64,000 bases of DNA. Source: WTAW01 sp964406575. Its GTDB lineage: Bacteria > Acidobacteriota > Aminicenantia > Aminicenantales > Aminicenantaceae. The notes under the pieces are model-generated. The model saw only the letters and a list, made by a program, of their open reading frames with translations, did no database searches and was not told where the DNA came from. Of this stretch, positions 16,300 through 25,459 are shown piece after piece. Made by a program: the position numbers and the translations under genes. Location of the stretch: positions 1 to 64,000 of the forward strand of contig CAYOSH010000010.1 of assembly GCA_964406575.1 (NCBI GenBank), written 5' to 3'. Within the stretch, counting starts at the first letter, position 1. The number at the start of each line of letters is the position of its first letter.

Positions 16300-19017
16300 A
16301 TGAAATCAAATGCCAGAACCAAAAAGGATCTTTTGAGCGAGATTGAGAGGCTTCGGGAAAAACTCGAAGACGCTGAAAATGCACTCTCTGCAGGCCAACG
16401 GTCTAAGGCGGTCGAGCGGCATATCATCGAACGCAAGCAGACCGAGAAGGCGTTACTCAAGGCGAAAGGCGAGCTGGAGATCAAGGTCAGGGAGCGAACC
16501 GCCGAGCTGCAACAAATCAATGAGCAATTGAGAAAAGAAAACCATGAGCGAATGCACACTGAGCGGTCTCTCAGATTAGAAGAGGCCCGGTTGGATGCAC
16601 TCTTACACTTAAGCCAGATCAGCGAAGCCCCTCTCCCCGAGATTGCCGGCTTTACCCTCGATCAGGCAATTGCCCTAACGGGAAGCAAAATTGGATTTGT
16701 GGGATTCCTGAGCGAGGACGAATCGGTTTATTCCCTCCATGCCGTATCAAAAGATGTCTTGAAGGAGTGTAATGTCACCGGCGATCCGATGCAATGGCAC
16801 GTTGTTGACGCAGGCATATGGGCAGATGCGATCAGGGAGCGCAAAACTATATTCGTGAACGACTACAGTGAACCCCACCCCAGAAAAAAGGGGCTTCCCC
16901 CTGGTCATCCCAGTGTCGACCGATTTATGGTTGTGCCAATCTTTGAGGGCAAAAGAATCGTGGCTCTTGCCGGCGTTGGCAATAAAGCCTCAATCTATGA
17001 GAAGGCCGATGAGCGACAGATCGTTTTGCTCTTAAACGGGATGTGGAATTTTATGCAGAACAGTCGTTCGCGGGAAGAACTGCAGAAAGCATACAACGAG
17101 CTCGAAAAAGCCAATGAACTTCTGGAAAGGATGTTTTCCAGTGTCGACCTTCTGATCGCCTACATGGATAAGGACTTCAACTTCATCCGGGTCAACCGCG
17201 CCTACGCAGAGGCGGACGAACGGAAACCCGAGTTTTATGCTGGAAAGAACCACTTTGCCCTATTTCCCAACAAGGAGAATGAGAGGATTTTCCGCCGGGT
17301 GGTTAAAACCGGAAAACCATATTCCGTTTATGCAAAACCTTTTGAGTACAGTGAGCATCCTGAGCGTGGACTCACTTATTGGGACTGGAGCCTCCAGCCT
17401 GTCAAGGGCTCAGACAGCAGTGTCGAAGGTCTCGTCCTGAGTCTGGTAAATGTCACTGAGCGCATCCAGGCAGAGGAATCCATTCGCCAAAATGAGGCGT
17501 TATTACAAACCGTATTCGAGACGCTGCCGTTAGGCGTCTGGTTGGCAGACAAAGAAGGCCATATCATTCGTGGCAATTCGGTGGGTAAACAAATTTGGGG
17601 GGGCGCCAAATATGGGGGGATTGATCAATTCGGCGAATACAAAGGATGGTGGATCAAAAACGGAAAGCGGATCGAACCGAACGAATGGGGGGTTGCCCGG
17701 GCCGTTCGAAAAGGGGAAACATCCATCAACGAGGAAATAGAGATTGAGTGTTTTAACGGCACGCATAAAATCATCAACAACTCGGCCGTCCCCATTCTGG
17801 ATGATAAGAAGGAGATCATAGGTGCATTCGTCGTCAACGAGGACATCACCGAACGTAAAAGGTCCGAAAAAAACTTGCGTCATACGCAAAAGATGGAGGC
17901 TCTGGGAACCCTGGCAGGAGGGATCGCTCACGATTTTAACAATATCCTCATGCCCATAACAATCAATACAGAAATGGCTCTCTTCGACACCCCAAAAGTA
18001 AGCCCTTTGCATGAGTATCTTCAGCAGATTCTGGATGCGGCAAAACGGGGAAAAGATTTGGTGAATCAGATCATCACCTTCAGCCGTCAAAAGGAACAAA
18101 CACGAAAAACTGTCAAAATCAGTCCCATTATTAAAGAAACAACCAAATTTCTTAAGTCGTCTCTGCCCAAAAACATAGAAATTCGTGAAAAGATTGAAAC
18201 AGAAATGGATACCATCTACGCGGACCCTACCCAGATCCATCAGGTTTTAATGAATCTTTGCAGCAATGGAGGCTACGCCATGAGGGGGAACGGAGGGATA
18301 CTCGAAGTCATGCTTGCCAGTATCGAGACCGATCCCGGCTTGATCGCGAAACATCCCGATTTAAAACCAGGACCCTATGTCAGGCTGACGGTCAGCGACC
18401 AGGGCTGCGGAATGAACCCGGAAGTGATGGAACGCATCTTCGATCCTTTCTTCACCACTAAGAAGCCAGGTGAAGGAACGGGGATGGGGCTCGCTGTGGT
18501 CCACGGGATCATAAAAAACCATAACGGCGTCATCACGGTTTATAGTGAACAAGGGAAAGGATCAACATTCGACATTTTTTTCCCCCATATACAGGGAGAA
18601 GAAGCAAAGGCTCGACCTGTCCTATCGAAATCTATCCCCACTGGAACAGGAAGGATTTTGCTCATTGACGATGAGCCGGTTCAGCTGAAAAGCGTCCAGC
18701 ACATGTTAGAACGTCTGGGATATCAAGTTCTTGCAAGAGCGGACGGTGCAGAAGCCCTCGGTTTGTTTTGGAAGGACCCTCAGGGTTTTGACCTTATCAT
18801 CACCGACCAGACCATGCCCAAGATGACCGGGGAAAAGCTCGCCCAATCCATTTTGAGTGTTCGCCCGGATATTCCGGTTATCCTGTGTACCGGATTCAGC
18901 GATTTAATCGATGCCGACAAATCAAAAGCCTTGGGCATCAGCGAGTACGTGATGAAACCATTCACGGTTAGGGAGATCGCAGAAATAATCCATCGTGTGT
19001 TGAAACAGAACATATAA
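16300..19017 (+). CDS. Hybrid sensor histidine kinase (GAF, PAS, PAS, HisKA, HATPase, receiver)
   Basis: This 905-residue protein is a soluble signalling kinase without membrane helices. Order: coiled coil (about 1-90), GAF-like sensor domain (about 98-255, with SKIGFVGFLSED and FMVVPIFEG), two PAS domains (about 270-400 and 405-525, each closed by a VTERxxAE or ITERKRSE linker), HisKA with GGIAHDFNNIL (phospho-accepting His near 543), HATPase with NLCSNGGYAM, DQGCGM and GTGMGLA, then a C-terminal receiver (about 785-900, ILLIDDEP and phospho-acceptor Asp in IITDQTMPKMTG near 835). The fused receiver suggests autoregulation or a phosphorelay. GAGG eleven bases before ATG 16300 supports the start. 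No partner regulator is adjacent. The signal is unknown. Confidence 0.93.
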   Translation: MKSNARTKKDLLSEIERLREKLEDAENALSAGQRSKAVERHIIERKQTEKALLKAKGELEIKVRERTAELQQINEQLRKENHERMHTERSLRLEEARLDALLHLSQISEAPLPEIAGFTLDQAIALTGSKIGFVGFLSEDESVYSLHAVSKDVLKECNVTGDPMQWHVVDAGIWADAIRERKTIFVNDYSEPHPRKKGLPPGHPSVDRFMVVPIFEGKRIVALAGVGNKASIYEKADERQIVLLLNGMWNFMQNSRSREELQKAYNELEKANELLERMFSSVDLLIAYMDKDFNFIRVNRAYAEADERKPEFYAGKNHFALFPNKENERIFRRVVKTGKPYSVYAKPFEYSEHPERGLTYWDWSLQPVKGSDSSVEGLVLSLVNVTERIQAEESIRQNEALLQTVFETLPLGVWLADKEGHIIRGNSVGKQIWGGAKYGGIDQFGEYKGWWIKNGKRIEPNEWGVARAVRKGETSINEEIEIECFNGTHKIINNSAVPILDDKKEIIGAFVVNEDITERKRSEKNLRHTQKMEALGTLAGGIAHDFNNILMPITINTEMALFDTPKVSPLHEYLQQILDAAKRGKDLVNQIITFSRQKEQTRKTVKISPIIKETTKFLKSSLPKNIEIREKIETEMDTIYADPTQIHQVLMNLCSNGGYAMRGNGGILEVMLASIETDPGLIAKHPDLKPGPYVRLTVSDQGCGMNPEVMERIFDPFFTTKKPGEGTGMGLAVVHGIIKNHNGVITVYSEQGKGSTFDIFFPHIQGEEAKARPVLSKSIPTGTGRILLIDDEPVQLKSVQHMLERLGYQVLARADGAEALGLFWKDPQGFDLIITDQTMPKMTGEKLAQSILSVRPDIPVILCTGFSDLIDADKSKALGISEYVMKPFTVREIAEIIHRVLKQNI

Positions 19018-19021
19018 AAGA

Positions 19022-19222
19022 TCATTGGTTAAGATATCATGGCCGTTTTCAATCGCAATGTTTTTTGCTGAGGATGACTCTATAGATGTGGAGGTTGAAA
19101 ACGGGAAGGCGACTTTATCAGGAGCAGGTTCCTGACGGACTGCTTTTGGGATAGCGGTCGACATTGCCAGGAATACCGTAGCAGTGATCGATCTTGTGAA
19201 CAATACTGATATAACCAGATAA
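19022..19222 (+). pseudogene. BON-domain remnant interrupted by TGA
   Basis: One frame reads AEDDSIDVEVENGKATLSG, then AGS, TGA (19133-19135), RTAFGIAVDIARNTVAVIDL and VNNTDITR before TAA at 19222. This is the pattern of a BON domain (a periplasmic or lipid-associated module), in which a Trp often follows the SG.VxS turn; TGG to TGA would be one base change. No start codon with a ribosome site is seen, and the protein is truncated at its 5' end against the histidine kinase stop. It is a decayed gene. Confidence 0.55.
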
Positions 19223-19278
19223 AAAAATTATCCGGAAGCGCCAGGGAAATCCCTGATCCCAGTCATTGACATTTTATC

Positions 19279-20493
19279 TCATCTGACTCCCATCATCAAA
19301 GACATCAGCGAAAGGTAATCGATCAAGTGCCGGGTAATCAAGAAATTTTTTCTGGTGTATTCTTTGGCATCCTCGCCCAGTTTGCGCGCCAAGTCAGGAT
19401 TATTAAGAAGGGATCTAATCCTGTATGCGCAGCCTTCGATGGAATTAACTGTGAATCCAGTCAATCCATAAACAATCTGAGCCAAGATTCCGCCAACCGC
19501 CCCGCCTATAACTGGTTTTCCTTTCCACATTCCCTCGGCCACTGTAAGGCCGAACCCTTCCTTCACGGATTTTTGGACGATGATGTCTGCCGAGCGTTGA
19601 AGAGCGTTGATGGCAAGATTAGCATCTGGAGGCAGGTCCAGAACTAAAATATCCTCATCTTTCTCAGCCTCTTCCCTAACACGGGCCAAAACTTCTTCGC
19701 CCTCAGGATCGTCCGACGCACTCCCTCCAGCCAAAACCAACTTACAGTCTTGATGTTTTCTGACAATTTTATATGCTGCGATGAGACCCAGCGGGTCTTT
19801 GAACTTATCGAACCGGGACACTTGCAGGATGAGGGGCTTGTCACCGGTAAGACCGAATCCAGTCCTGATTGAATCGATCTGTTCGGGCTCGAGTTCCCTG
19901 TTTTTATCGCTCAAAGGATCGATGGACGGGTAGACGAGATACTGGGGTATTTTCAATCTCTGGGCAAAGCTGGGTAAAGAAAAAATTGCCCCGTCATATC
20001 CAGAAACATAGGGTTTCACGAAATTCCAAGCTTTCCTCTGCGGCCGGGAAATGTCGATGTGACAGCGCCACAGCCATTTTGCTTCTTTGAATTTGTAACC
20101 GATCAATGCCGCGGGCTGGGGATCATGGATAACAGCCATGTCTCCGGACAGATCCAGTTTGGTGGCGTTTTCATGATTGACTCTCCGGTATTCCTCGAAC
20201 ATCTCTTCGGTCAAAACAGCTTCATCGCCCTGTAAAGCGTTGTGAAAAGATTTTGTGGTCTTGAAAAAAAGAGGAGTGCCGGTCATGACCTCCCATCTGA
20301 CTTCTATGCCCAGCTCCCGGAACATGGGAATAAGCCGAAGCAGCATCTCGGCAACACCCCCTCCCATTTTAGTTGAGTTGACATGGAGCATGGATCGTCC
20401 TCGAAGCTTCTCCCCCAGCCTGTAGATCAGATCCACTGTTCCCGGAGGGGAGATATCTCTGTAGGCTTCCAACAATGTCCCAGAGAATTTCAT
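19279..20493 (-). CDS. treT: Trehalose glycosyltransferring synthase-like GT4 glycosyltransferase
   Basis: This GT4 glycosyltransferase closely follows the TreT family, which reversibly makes trehalose from nucleotide-activated glucose and glucose. Family marks: HVNSTKMGGGVAEML near the N-terminus, VIHDPQPAALI, WRCHIDISRP, VYPSIDPLSDKN, LQVSRFDKFKDPLG, and the donor-binding region VQKSVKEGFGLTVAEGMWKG with the E-x7-E motif. The 404-residue length is typical. I start at ATG 20493, which forms an ATGA overlap with the stop of the upstream DUF5752 gene; the frame extends 7 codons upstream. Together with the trehalose phosphatase and GH65 genes earlier in the window, this supports an active trehalose cycle. 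Confidence 0.9.
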   Translation of the reverse strand: MKFSGTLLEAYRDISPPGTVDLIYRLGEKLRGRSMLHVNSTKMGGGVAEMLLRLIPMFRELGIEVRWEVMTGTPLFFKTTKSFHNALQGDEAVLTEEMFEEYRRVNHENATKLDLSGDMAVIHDPQPAALIGYKFKEAKWLWRCHIDISRPQRKAWNFVKPYVSGYDGAIFSLPSFAQRLKIPQYLVYPSIDPLSDKNRELEPEQIDSIRTGFGLTGDKPLILQVSRFDKFKDPLGLIAAYKIVRKHQDCKLVLAGGSASDDPEGEEVLARVREEAEKDEDILVLDLPPDANLAINALQRSADIIVQKSVKEGFGLTVAEGMWKGKPVIGGAVGGILAQIVYGLTGFTVNSIEGCAYRIRSLLNNPDLARKLGEDAKEYTRKNFLITRHLIDYLSLMSLMMGVR

Positions 20494-21134
20494 TCTGCCA
20501 GCTCCTGTAGGCAAAGGTCGAGGATCTTGCGCCTTAACCTTTCCAGGCTGAACATATAGAAATCAATCCTCTCGACACGTTCAGCCAATTGTTTATAGCC
20601 TAAAGTATTATCCAACCAGATTGAAAAATCGTTACGTCCCTTCCGCACCCGAATCCGGGCTTCAAAAATGTGATAGTAGAGTGCGCTGGCATGGACATTC
20701 TGCAAAGCACGGATAAACTCAGGAAGGGCTCTTGCTGCTGTCCCCAGAGGTACTTCCACGATCTGCGATTTCATGAAATGAAAAGAATTCCCCCTCGAAA
20801 CCGGGGAAACAAATCTCATCTCGCTGAGGTGTTTATCGATGGTTTCGACGAGATCCATCCGGATATCTTCGAGAGACTTTTCTGGAGAGACGCCCACATT
20901 GGCCAGCTTTTCTCCCAGGATATTGTCTCTGAGTTCTATGGCTGCCCAGTTGGCGAAATCATTGGGAAAGGGTCCGGAGAGATAGACATGGCGCAGGAAA
21001 TAACTATGCATGTGGTAATAGATCGAATCCGGATGCACATCTTCTATCAATTCCAAAAGCTGGGCTTCATTATCTGCCTTCTGGCCTAACAGCTCTTTGA
21101 TCTCGATGCAACCGATGAATTTGAATTCAGCCAT
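20490..21134 (-). CDS. DUF5752 family protein, partner of trehalose synthase
   Basis: This 214-residue soluble protein of unknown function matches the DUF5752 pattern as I recall it: FIGCIEIKELLGQKADNEAQ at the start, HPDSIYYHMHSYFLRH, SGPFPNDFANWAAIELRD, then a second similar block (SALYYHIFEARIRV and GRNDFSIWLDNTLG). The repeated YYHxxxxxxR plus NDFxxW pattern suggests an internal duplication. It is encoded just before treT with an ATGA overlap, and I recall this pairing in other genomes, so a role with TreT is likely, perhaps regulatory or structural. A ribosome site (AAGGAGGA) precedes ATG 21134. Confidence 0.8.
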   Translation of the reverse strand: MAEFKFIGCIEIKELLGQKADNEAQLLELIEDVHPDSIYYHMHSYFLRHVYLSGPFPNDFANWAAIELRDNILGEKLANVGVSPEKSLEDIRMDLVETIDKHLSEMRFVSPVSRGNSFHFMKSQIVEVPLGTAARALPEFIRALQNVHASALYYHIFEARIRVRKGRNDFSIWLDNTLGYKQLAERVERIDFYMFSLERLRRKILDLCLQELAE

Positions 21135-21361
21135 TTATCCTCCTTTTTGTTCATCCTGAACATGGACTGTAATGCTCCTCCTGTCTTGGACAACAGAAAC
21201 GAGTATACCACAACGGTGTTTCCCGGATATAATTGAAATTTATTCTTTCAAACAGAAAATTATTCTGTCTAAAGGAACAATGGGACAGAGCAACCTTTTC
21301 GGATTCTTCCTTCTTTTCCTTGGTTCTTAAAATGCATATTCTCGAATGCCTCCAACCTTTT

Positions 21362-21532
21362 TTAGCCACCGCTTCTATTGAAGGCAGGTCCGTCTCCATA
21401 CGGCTTGAATCCTTCAAATGCTAAATCTGTGCCAATGTTTACCATCATCAGTTTAGGGCACTCATGAATAAACTCAGAGATCGAATCAGGCACTTTTTCT
21501 GTGATGAACCTGACTTTAGGGCCAAAAAACAT
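21362..21532 (-). CDS. Possible small protein of 56 residues, or the tail of a lost gene
   Basis: The minus-strand frame reads MFFGPKVRFITEKVPDSISE, then FIHECPKLMMVNIGTDLAFE and GFKPYGDGPAFNRSGG before TAA at 21362. The composition is protein-like and the codons look used, but ATG 21532 has no ribosome site and the frame is closed by TGA only seven codons upstream. No family is recognised. It may be the 3' end of a deleted gene. The surrounding 21135-21880 holds nothing else that I can support, apart from a 7-bp hairpin at 21572-21588. Confidence 0.35.
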   Translation of the reverse strand: MFFGPKVRFITEKVPDSISEFIHECPKLMMVNIGTDLAFEGFKPYGDGPAFNRSGG

Positions 21533-21880
21533 GAAAAGATTATAAAAAAAAGATCAGGATGATTGGAAATAGTCCTGTTTTACAGGACAACGTCGCTTTC
21601 CACAAAAAAATTCGCACGGAAAAAGGAATCCCAGGGAATGTGGAGCTAATGCTATCCATGGGTATTCGCGTTTCAACATCTTGAGCTTTCCAGTTTAGCT
21701 CGAGTTTATTCAAAAACACACATTTTCTATCAATGATCAGCTTAAGAGTCGATAAAGAACATTCGAAAGTATAATGAAATCTGCAAAAAAGTAGATATCC
21801 TGGCAATTTCTCAGGTCTGAAGCTGGCATGGAATTTGCACACTTGAAATTTGAACGAAGAATAAGATATGGGGAGATCGC

Positions 21881-22077
21881 ATGGTGTCTGGAAGCTATAT
21901 GAGGAAGACCTTGATTCTCTTTATCGTTGGACTTATTCTTTTGATATATTGGATCGTCAGACATAACAGGCCGGGGGAATCCGAGAGAAAAGAGAATGCC
22001 CTGGATATTTAAAAGAAAGAATCACCAGGAGCGAGATCGACAGGGAAAGGTTTGAAGAGAAGAAAAAAATCTTTTGA
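21881..22077 (+). pseudogene. Single-helix SHOCT-domain protein with a one-base frameshift
   Basis: ATG 21881 (ribosome site GGGGAGA) starts MVSGSYMRKTLILFIVGLIL, one membrane helix, then a charged linker ENALDI and TAA at 22010. In the next frame the sequence continues KERITRSEIDRERFEEKKKI to TGA at 22077, which is the SHOCT motif (LKxRxxxGEIxxEEFExKK). One extra T in the GATATTTAAAAG run would fuse the parts into the usual layout of a short helix plus SHOCT tail, 65 residues. It is either a frameshift mutation in a homopolymer or a base error. It precedes the aldolase gene by about 50 bases on the same strand. Confidence 0.65.
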
Positions 22078-22125
22078 TTTAACATATCATCGAAGGGCTT
22101 ATTTTATGACTTAAAAGGAGGACAA

Positions 22126-23181
22126 ATGAAGACCGATAAGATCGTACAGTTACTGGGAGATGAGGCCGATGATTTGCTTAACCACAAATGCACGACTATT
22201 TTGAAGGATCAGCTGCATTTGCCCGGACCGAATTTTATCGACAGAGAATTTACACAGACGGACCGCTTACCTCCAGTTTTGCGGAACATGCAGACCATAT
22301 TCAACACAGGCCGTCTGGCAGGGAGTGGGTATTTGTCCGTTCTCCCCGTTGATCAGGGGGTGGAGCACTCAGCGGGTTCTGCCTTTGCCCCGAATCCTAT
22401 CTACTTCGATCCGGAGAACATCGTCAAGCTGGCCATCGAAGGGGGATGTAACGCTATTGCCTCGACCCTGGGAGTCCTGGGATCCGTGGCGCGAAAATAT
22501 GCGCATAAGATCCCTTTTATCGTCAAGCTCAACCACAACGAGCTGCTGACCTATCCCAACACCTATGACCAGATTCTGTTCGCCGGTGCAGACCAGGCCT
22601 TCGAGCTGGGCGCTGTCGCCGTGGGAGCCACGATTTATTATGGCTCAGAAGAAAGCCACCGCCAGATTCAGGAAATCACCGAAGTGTTCCGGTATGCCCA
22701 CAGTTTGGGTCTGGTCACTGTGTTGTGGGCGTATTTGCGAAATCCCGCCTTTAAGAAGGATAAAGATTATCACCTCTCTGCCGACCTGACCGGACAGGCC
22801 AATCACTTATCCGCCACCATCGAAGCGGACCTTGTGAAGCAGAAACAACCTGAAAACAACGGAGGATACAAAGCGCTCGATTTCGGCAAGACTCATCAGA
22901 AGGTTTATACCCAATTAACCAGTGATCATCCCATCGATCTGACCCGCTACCAGGTCATCAATTGTTATATGGGGCGGATAGGATTGATCAATTCCGGTGG
23001 CGCTTCCGCAGGGAAGGATGATCTCACACAGGCGCTGCGGACTGCCATCATCAACAAACGCGCAGGCGGCATGGGGCTGATCATCGGGCGCAAATCTTTC
23101 CAGCGTCCCATGAAAGAGGGTGTGGATCTGTTAAACGCCGTCCAGGATGTGTACCTGGACGACGAAATCACAATCTCGTGA
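22126..23181 (+). CDS. fbaB: Class I fructose-bisphosphate aldolase (FbaB/DhnA type)
   Basis: This is the Schiff-base aldolase of glycolysis and gluconeogenesis, cleaving fructose 1,6-bisphosphate to triose phosphates. The 351-residue protein matches the bacterial class I type: LSVLPVDQGVEHSAGSAFAP, IPFIVKLNHNE, EADLVKQKQPEN with the likely Schiff-base Lys, and GLIIGRKSFQRP (phosphate loop). The ribosome site AAAGGAGG lies before ATG 22126. The gene stands alone, downstream of the frameshifted SHOCT gene. With PfkB it gives two consecutive glycolytic steps in the window. Confidence 0.93.
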   Translation: MKTDKIVQLLGDEADDLLNHKCTTILKDQLHLPGPNFIDREFTQTDRLPPVLRNMQTIFNTGRLAGSGYLSVLPVDQGVEHSAGSAFAPNPIYFDPENIVKLAIEGGCNAIASTLGVLGSVARKYAHKIPFIVKLNHNELLTYPNTYDQILFAGADQAFELGAVAVGATIYYGSEESHRQIQEITEVFRYAHSLGLVTVLWAYLRNPAFKKDKDYHLSADLTGQANHLSATIEADLVKQKQPENNGGYKALDFGKTHQKVYTQLTSDHPIDLTRYQVINCYMGRIGLINSGGASAGKDDLTQALRTAIINKRAGGMGLIIGRKSFQRPMKEGVDLLNAVQDVYLDDEITIS

Positions 23182-23271
23182 ACAATCGCTACATTGAAGA
23201 GCCGGTGAAAGATAGGCCAGTTCACTGCGAGAACGAATCATAAAATGTGATTTTGCTAAAGGGAGAAAAAC

Positions 23272-23460
23272 TTAAAAACCGGATGCCGTAATGGTGGCTC
23301 CTCTAATGAAGAGATCCGCGATAACAAAAACCGTAACCACAACCGTTATTCCAGCAAGAATCATAACGATCGTGTTTTGTTTTTGGACTTCCTGAGGCAG
23401 CAAAAGCTGAAACATTCTGGTCATGATATAAAGACCCACCATAAGACCGATTTCTGGAAT
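23272..23460 (-). CDS. Small two-helix membrane protein with an apparent ATT start codon
   Basis: A 62-codon frame on the minus strand starts at ATT 23460, seven bases after a perfect AGGAGG, and ends at TAA 23272. It encodes PEIGLMVGLYIMTRMFQLLL, PQEVQKQNTIVMILAGITVV and VTVFVIADLFIRG: two hydrophobic segments with a polar turn. The ribosome site and spacing fix the start at the ATT; the first internal ATG (codon 7) has no ribosome site and would cut into the first helix. ATT is a rare but real start codon (as in infC); alternatively an ATG has mutated. It resembles other small two-helix membrane proteins of unknown function. The 320 bases between it and the FtsX remnant at 23784 hold no gene that I can see. 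Confidence 0.6.
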   Translation of the reverse strand: MPEIGLMVGLYIMTRMFQLLLPQEVQKQNTIVMILAGITVVVTVFVIADLFIRGATITASGF

Positions 23461-23783
23461 CTTTTATCCTCCTATATGAGTGAATCCACATAGATATTTA
23501 AAAAACTTACGAGGGTTATTATGTCCACAGCCCTGAGTTAATTTTAGTCTTTCTTCAATAAAAAGATAGGAATTTCCTTTCTGTGCTTGCGACAAATCCC
23601 TCACAATTTTCCCCAATTACCACCCACTAACATCCTGAATTAAGATTATCACATCCAAACCGACAAGGTCTAAGACTCAATGAGCCAGACCTCCTGAATC
23701 CAAAAATCTGACTTTGACAGTTTAATGAACAACCAGTTCCTCTTAGCCGACCGGCATCAGTTCGTCGCAAGGAAAGGCCAGCC

Positions 23784-23895
23784 ATGTTCTTGAACCATTT
23801 CCGCATCGCCTTTCGTCCGATTTTCAAGCGCAAGGCATTTACGGTCATCAACATCCTCGGCCTCGCCGTCGGGATGACCGCCTGTTCCTGATCCT
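23784..23895 (+). pseudogene. N-terminal fragment of an FtsX/MacB-type permease
   Basis: ATG 23784, with AAGGAAAG upstream, starts MFLNHFRIAFRPIFKRKAFT, then VINILGLAVGMTAC, the standard N-terminus of the FtsX-like permeases seen whole at 25460 and 60858. After about 35 codons the frame hits TGA. With one base shift it continues FLILHCALF, and the sequence then becomes the antisense of the serine hydrolase remnant. The gene was cut off by a rearrangement. Confidence 0.7.
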
Positions 23896-24654
23896 GCACT
23901 GCGCGCTCTTTACGACGACCTGCCGATCATCGGATCCGAGTCTATACGGCATCGCTCTCCGTAGCATCAACCGTTTACCGGTCTCGCTGGTTGTGGACGT
24001 CATTCCGGCGGGCCGGAACACACGCTCGGCCAGCATGGATTCGAATGGTTCCTCCTCGATAACCTCGATCACCCTTGCCAAGCATGTAAAACCTGCGCTG
24101 CTGTAAAGCCTCCGGGTTCCAGGCTCGAACAGAAGTCCCTCCGCCTCGGCTCGCTCAACGATGTCGGATGGACGCAGGATCTGCGTCTCCTCAATTGGAT
24201 CTCAGACACGATGTGGCACTCCCGATCGATGCGTGAGCAAGTGACGGACTGTAGGTACGCCTCCGTCTGGCCGCTCCGGAAAACCGGGCAGGTATCGCTT
24301 CACCGGTGCATCGAGATCCATACGACCCGCTTTTTCAAGGACATGGACGAGCGTCTCGGTCATCGGTTTTGTGATCGAGGCGACGCCGAACCGAGTCTAC
24401 GGTTTGTTGGGTACCCAGAGCTCCCAATTGGCGAAACCGTACGCTCGCTGGAACAGAATCTGGTTTCCCCTGGCGACCAATATGATCCCGCTCAACAACT
24501 CGGCTTCGGCCTGCGGGACAGCCAGCGACTCGATCTGAGTCGCAACGGTTGCCAGGGCCTTGTCAGTCGCTACTTCCTGGGCCGCAGACAAAAAAGGCGC
24601 CAAGAGAAGCGAAATCGAGAGTACCAAGCGACGATTCATGTACTGTGTGTTCAT
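23896..24654 (-). pseudogene. Serine hydrolase (class C beta-lactamase/penicillin-binding family), two in-frame stops, 3' truncated
   Basis: One minus-strand frame reads from MNTQYMNRRLVLS with a signal peptide (LLLAPFLSAAQ) through SGIILVARGNQILFQRAYGF, WELWVPNKP, TAG (24397-24399), TRFGVASITKPMTETL, YLPGFPERP, VRHLLTHRSGVPHRV, TGA (24202-24204), DPIEETQILRP, GTRRLYSSAGF, and FESMLAERVFRPAGMTSTT. The catalytic SxxK (SITK) and YSS motifs are present. The frame is otherwise uninterrupted over about 250 codons, then breaks near 23895 where it meets the FtsX fragment, losing the C-terminal third. The complete family is secreted and acts on beta-lactams, esters or peptides. Two stops plus truncation make it a clear pseudogene. 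Confidence 0.8.
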
Positions 24655-24841
24655 CGTTTCTCCATCAACTGTCATTTCGGCTGCCGCCTAACAATTAGCT
24701 CAACCGTTGGAACAACATAAGATTATGCCGATGCGACGGGCTCTGCTTAAAATCACTCCCAAAACTGCCTAAAAGAATCGGCTGTTCCAAGCGGCTGCAG
24801 CTTTTGGTTAGGCATTGTACGCTTTAGAGTGATGAGCATAA

Positions 24842-25249
24842 TTAATTCATATAATCTCGCTCGCAAAATTGTTCAAATGACCGATCTGTAAAATGGACCC
24901 TTTCTTTAGAACTAAAAAATCGTTCGTATCTCTCTTTTTCAGATTTAGCTTGTATGTCTGGCTTACCATTATGATTATTAATAATTATAATTTCAGGAGT
25001 TTTACCCTTATTAATCTCAACTCGTTTTAACAGATATTTTAAATGAATGTCTGCATCGGGAAAAGAGTATCCACAAAAAATTATTCTTTTCGCTTTTCTC
25101 CTTAAATATTTAAATATCGTACCCATAGCTCTCCCATGTTCGCTGAACTGGGTTTCTGTCTCTAATCGCATTGTTTCTTCCTGATGCCTTGCTCCCCATT
25201 CTTGCATCAACGGCATTATCCTCCTTAAATCTATCTCACCTCCCTCCAA
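24842..25249 (-). pseudogene. C-terminal fragment of a SIR2-like domain protein
   Basis: The 135-residue frame contains KRIIFCGYSFPDADIHLKYL followed by an EIIIINNH strand, the pattern at the end of SIR2-like NAD-binding domains in bacterial proteins, some of which act in phage defence. The N-terminal half with the nucleotide-binding loop is absent, and no ribosome site precedes the first possible start, so this is likely a 5'-truncated gene. The tail continues to FEQFCERDYMN and a normal stop. Confidence 0.5.
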
Positions 25250-25281
25250 ATCATTTAAACAGGATTCTTTACAAGTTCAGA

Positions 25282-25422
25282 ATGACTTATCCTAAGCCTG
25301 AAGGAGAGATAAAGCTTCTAAAAACCAACATCGCCTTATTTAATTTTGAGGATTATGACCTTAAAAGAATGCTCACTGCTGGTGATATCACTCGTGTACA
25401 AGAATTTGTTAAAAAGATTTAA
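25282..25422 (+). pseudogene. Unrecognised 46-residue frame, probably a gene fragment
   Basis: ATG 25282 to TAA 25422 encodes MTYPKPEGEIKLLKTNIALF followed by NFEDYDLKRMLTAGDITRVQ and EFVKKI. It looks like the C-terminus of a soluble protein but has no ribosome site and no recognised family. It lies beside the SIR2-like fragment, on the other strand, in a stretch of gene debris. Confidence 0.3.
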
Positions 25423-25459
25423 AGCGGCAGTCGTGGCGGCAGAGGATGAGGAATGAAGG

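Noticed and set aside
21572..21588. Hairpin GTCCTGT-TTT-ACAGGAC as a terminator
   Set aside because: No T-run follows on either strand and it is not placed at a gene end.
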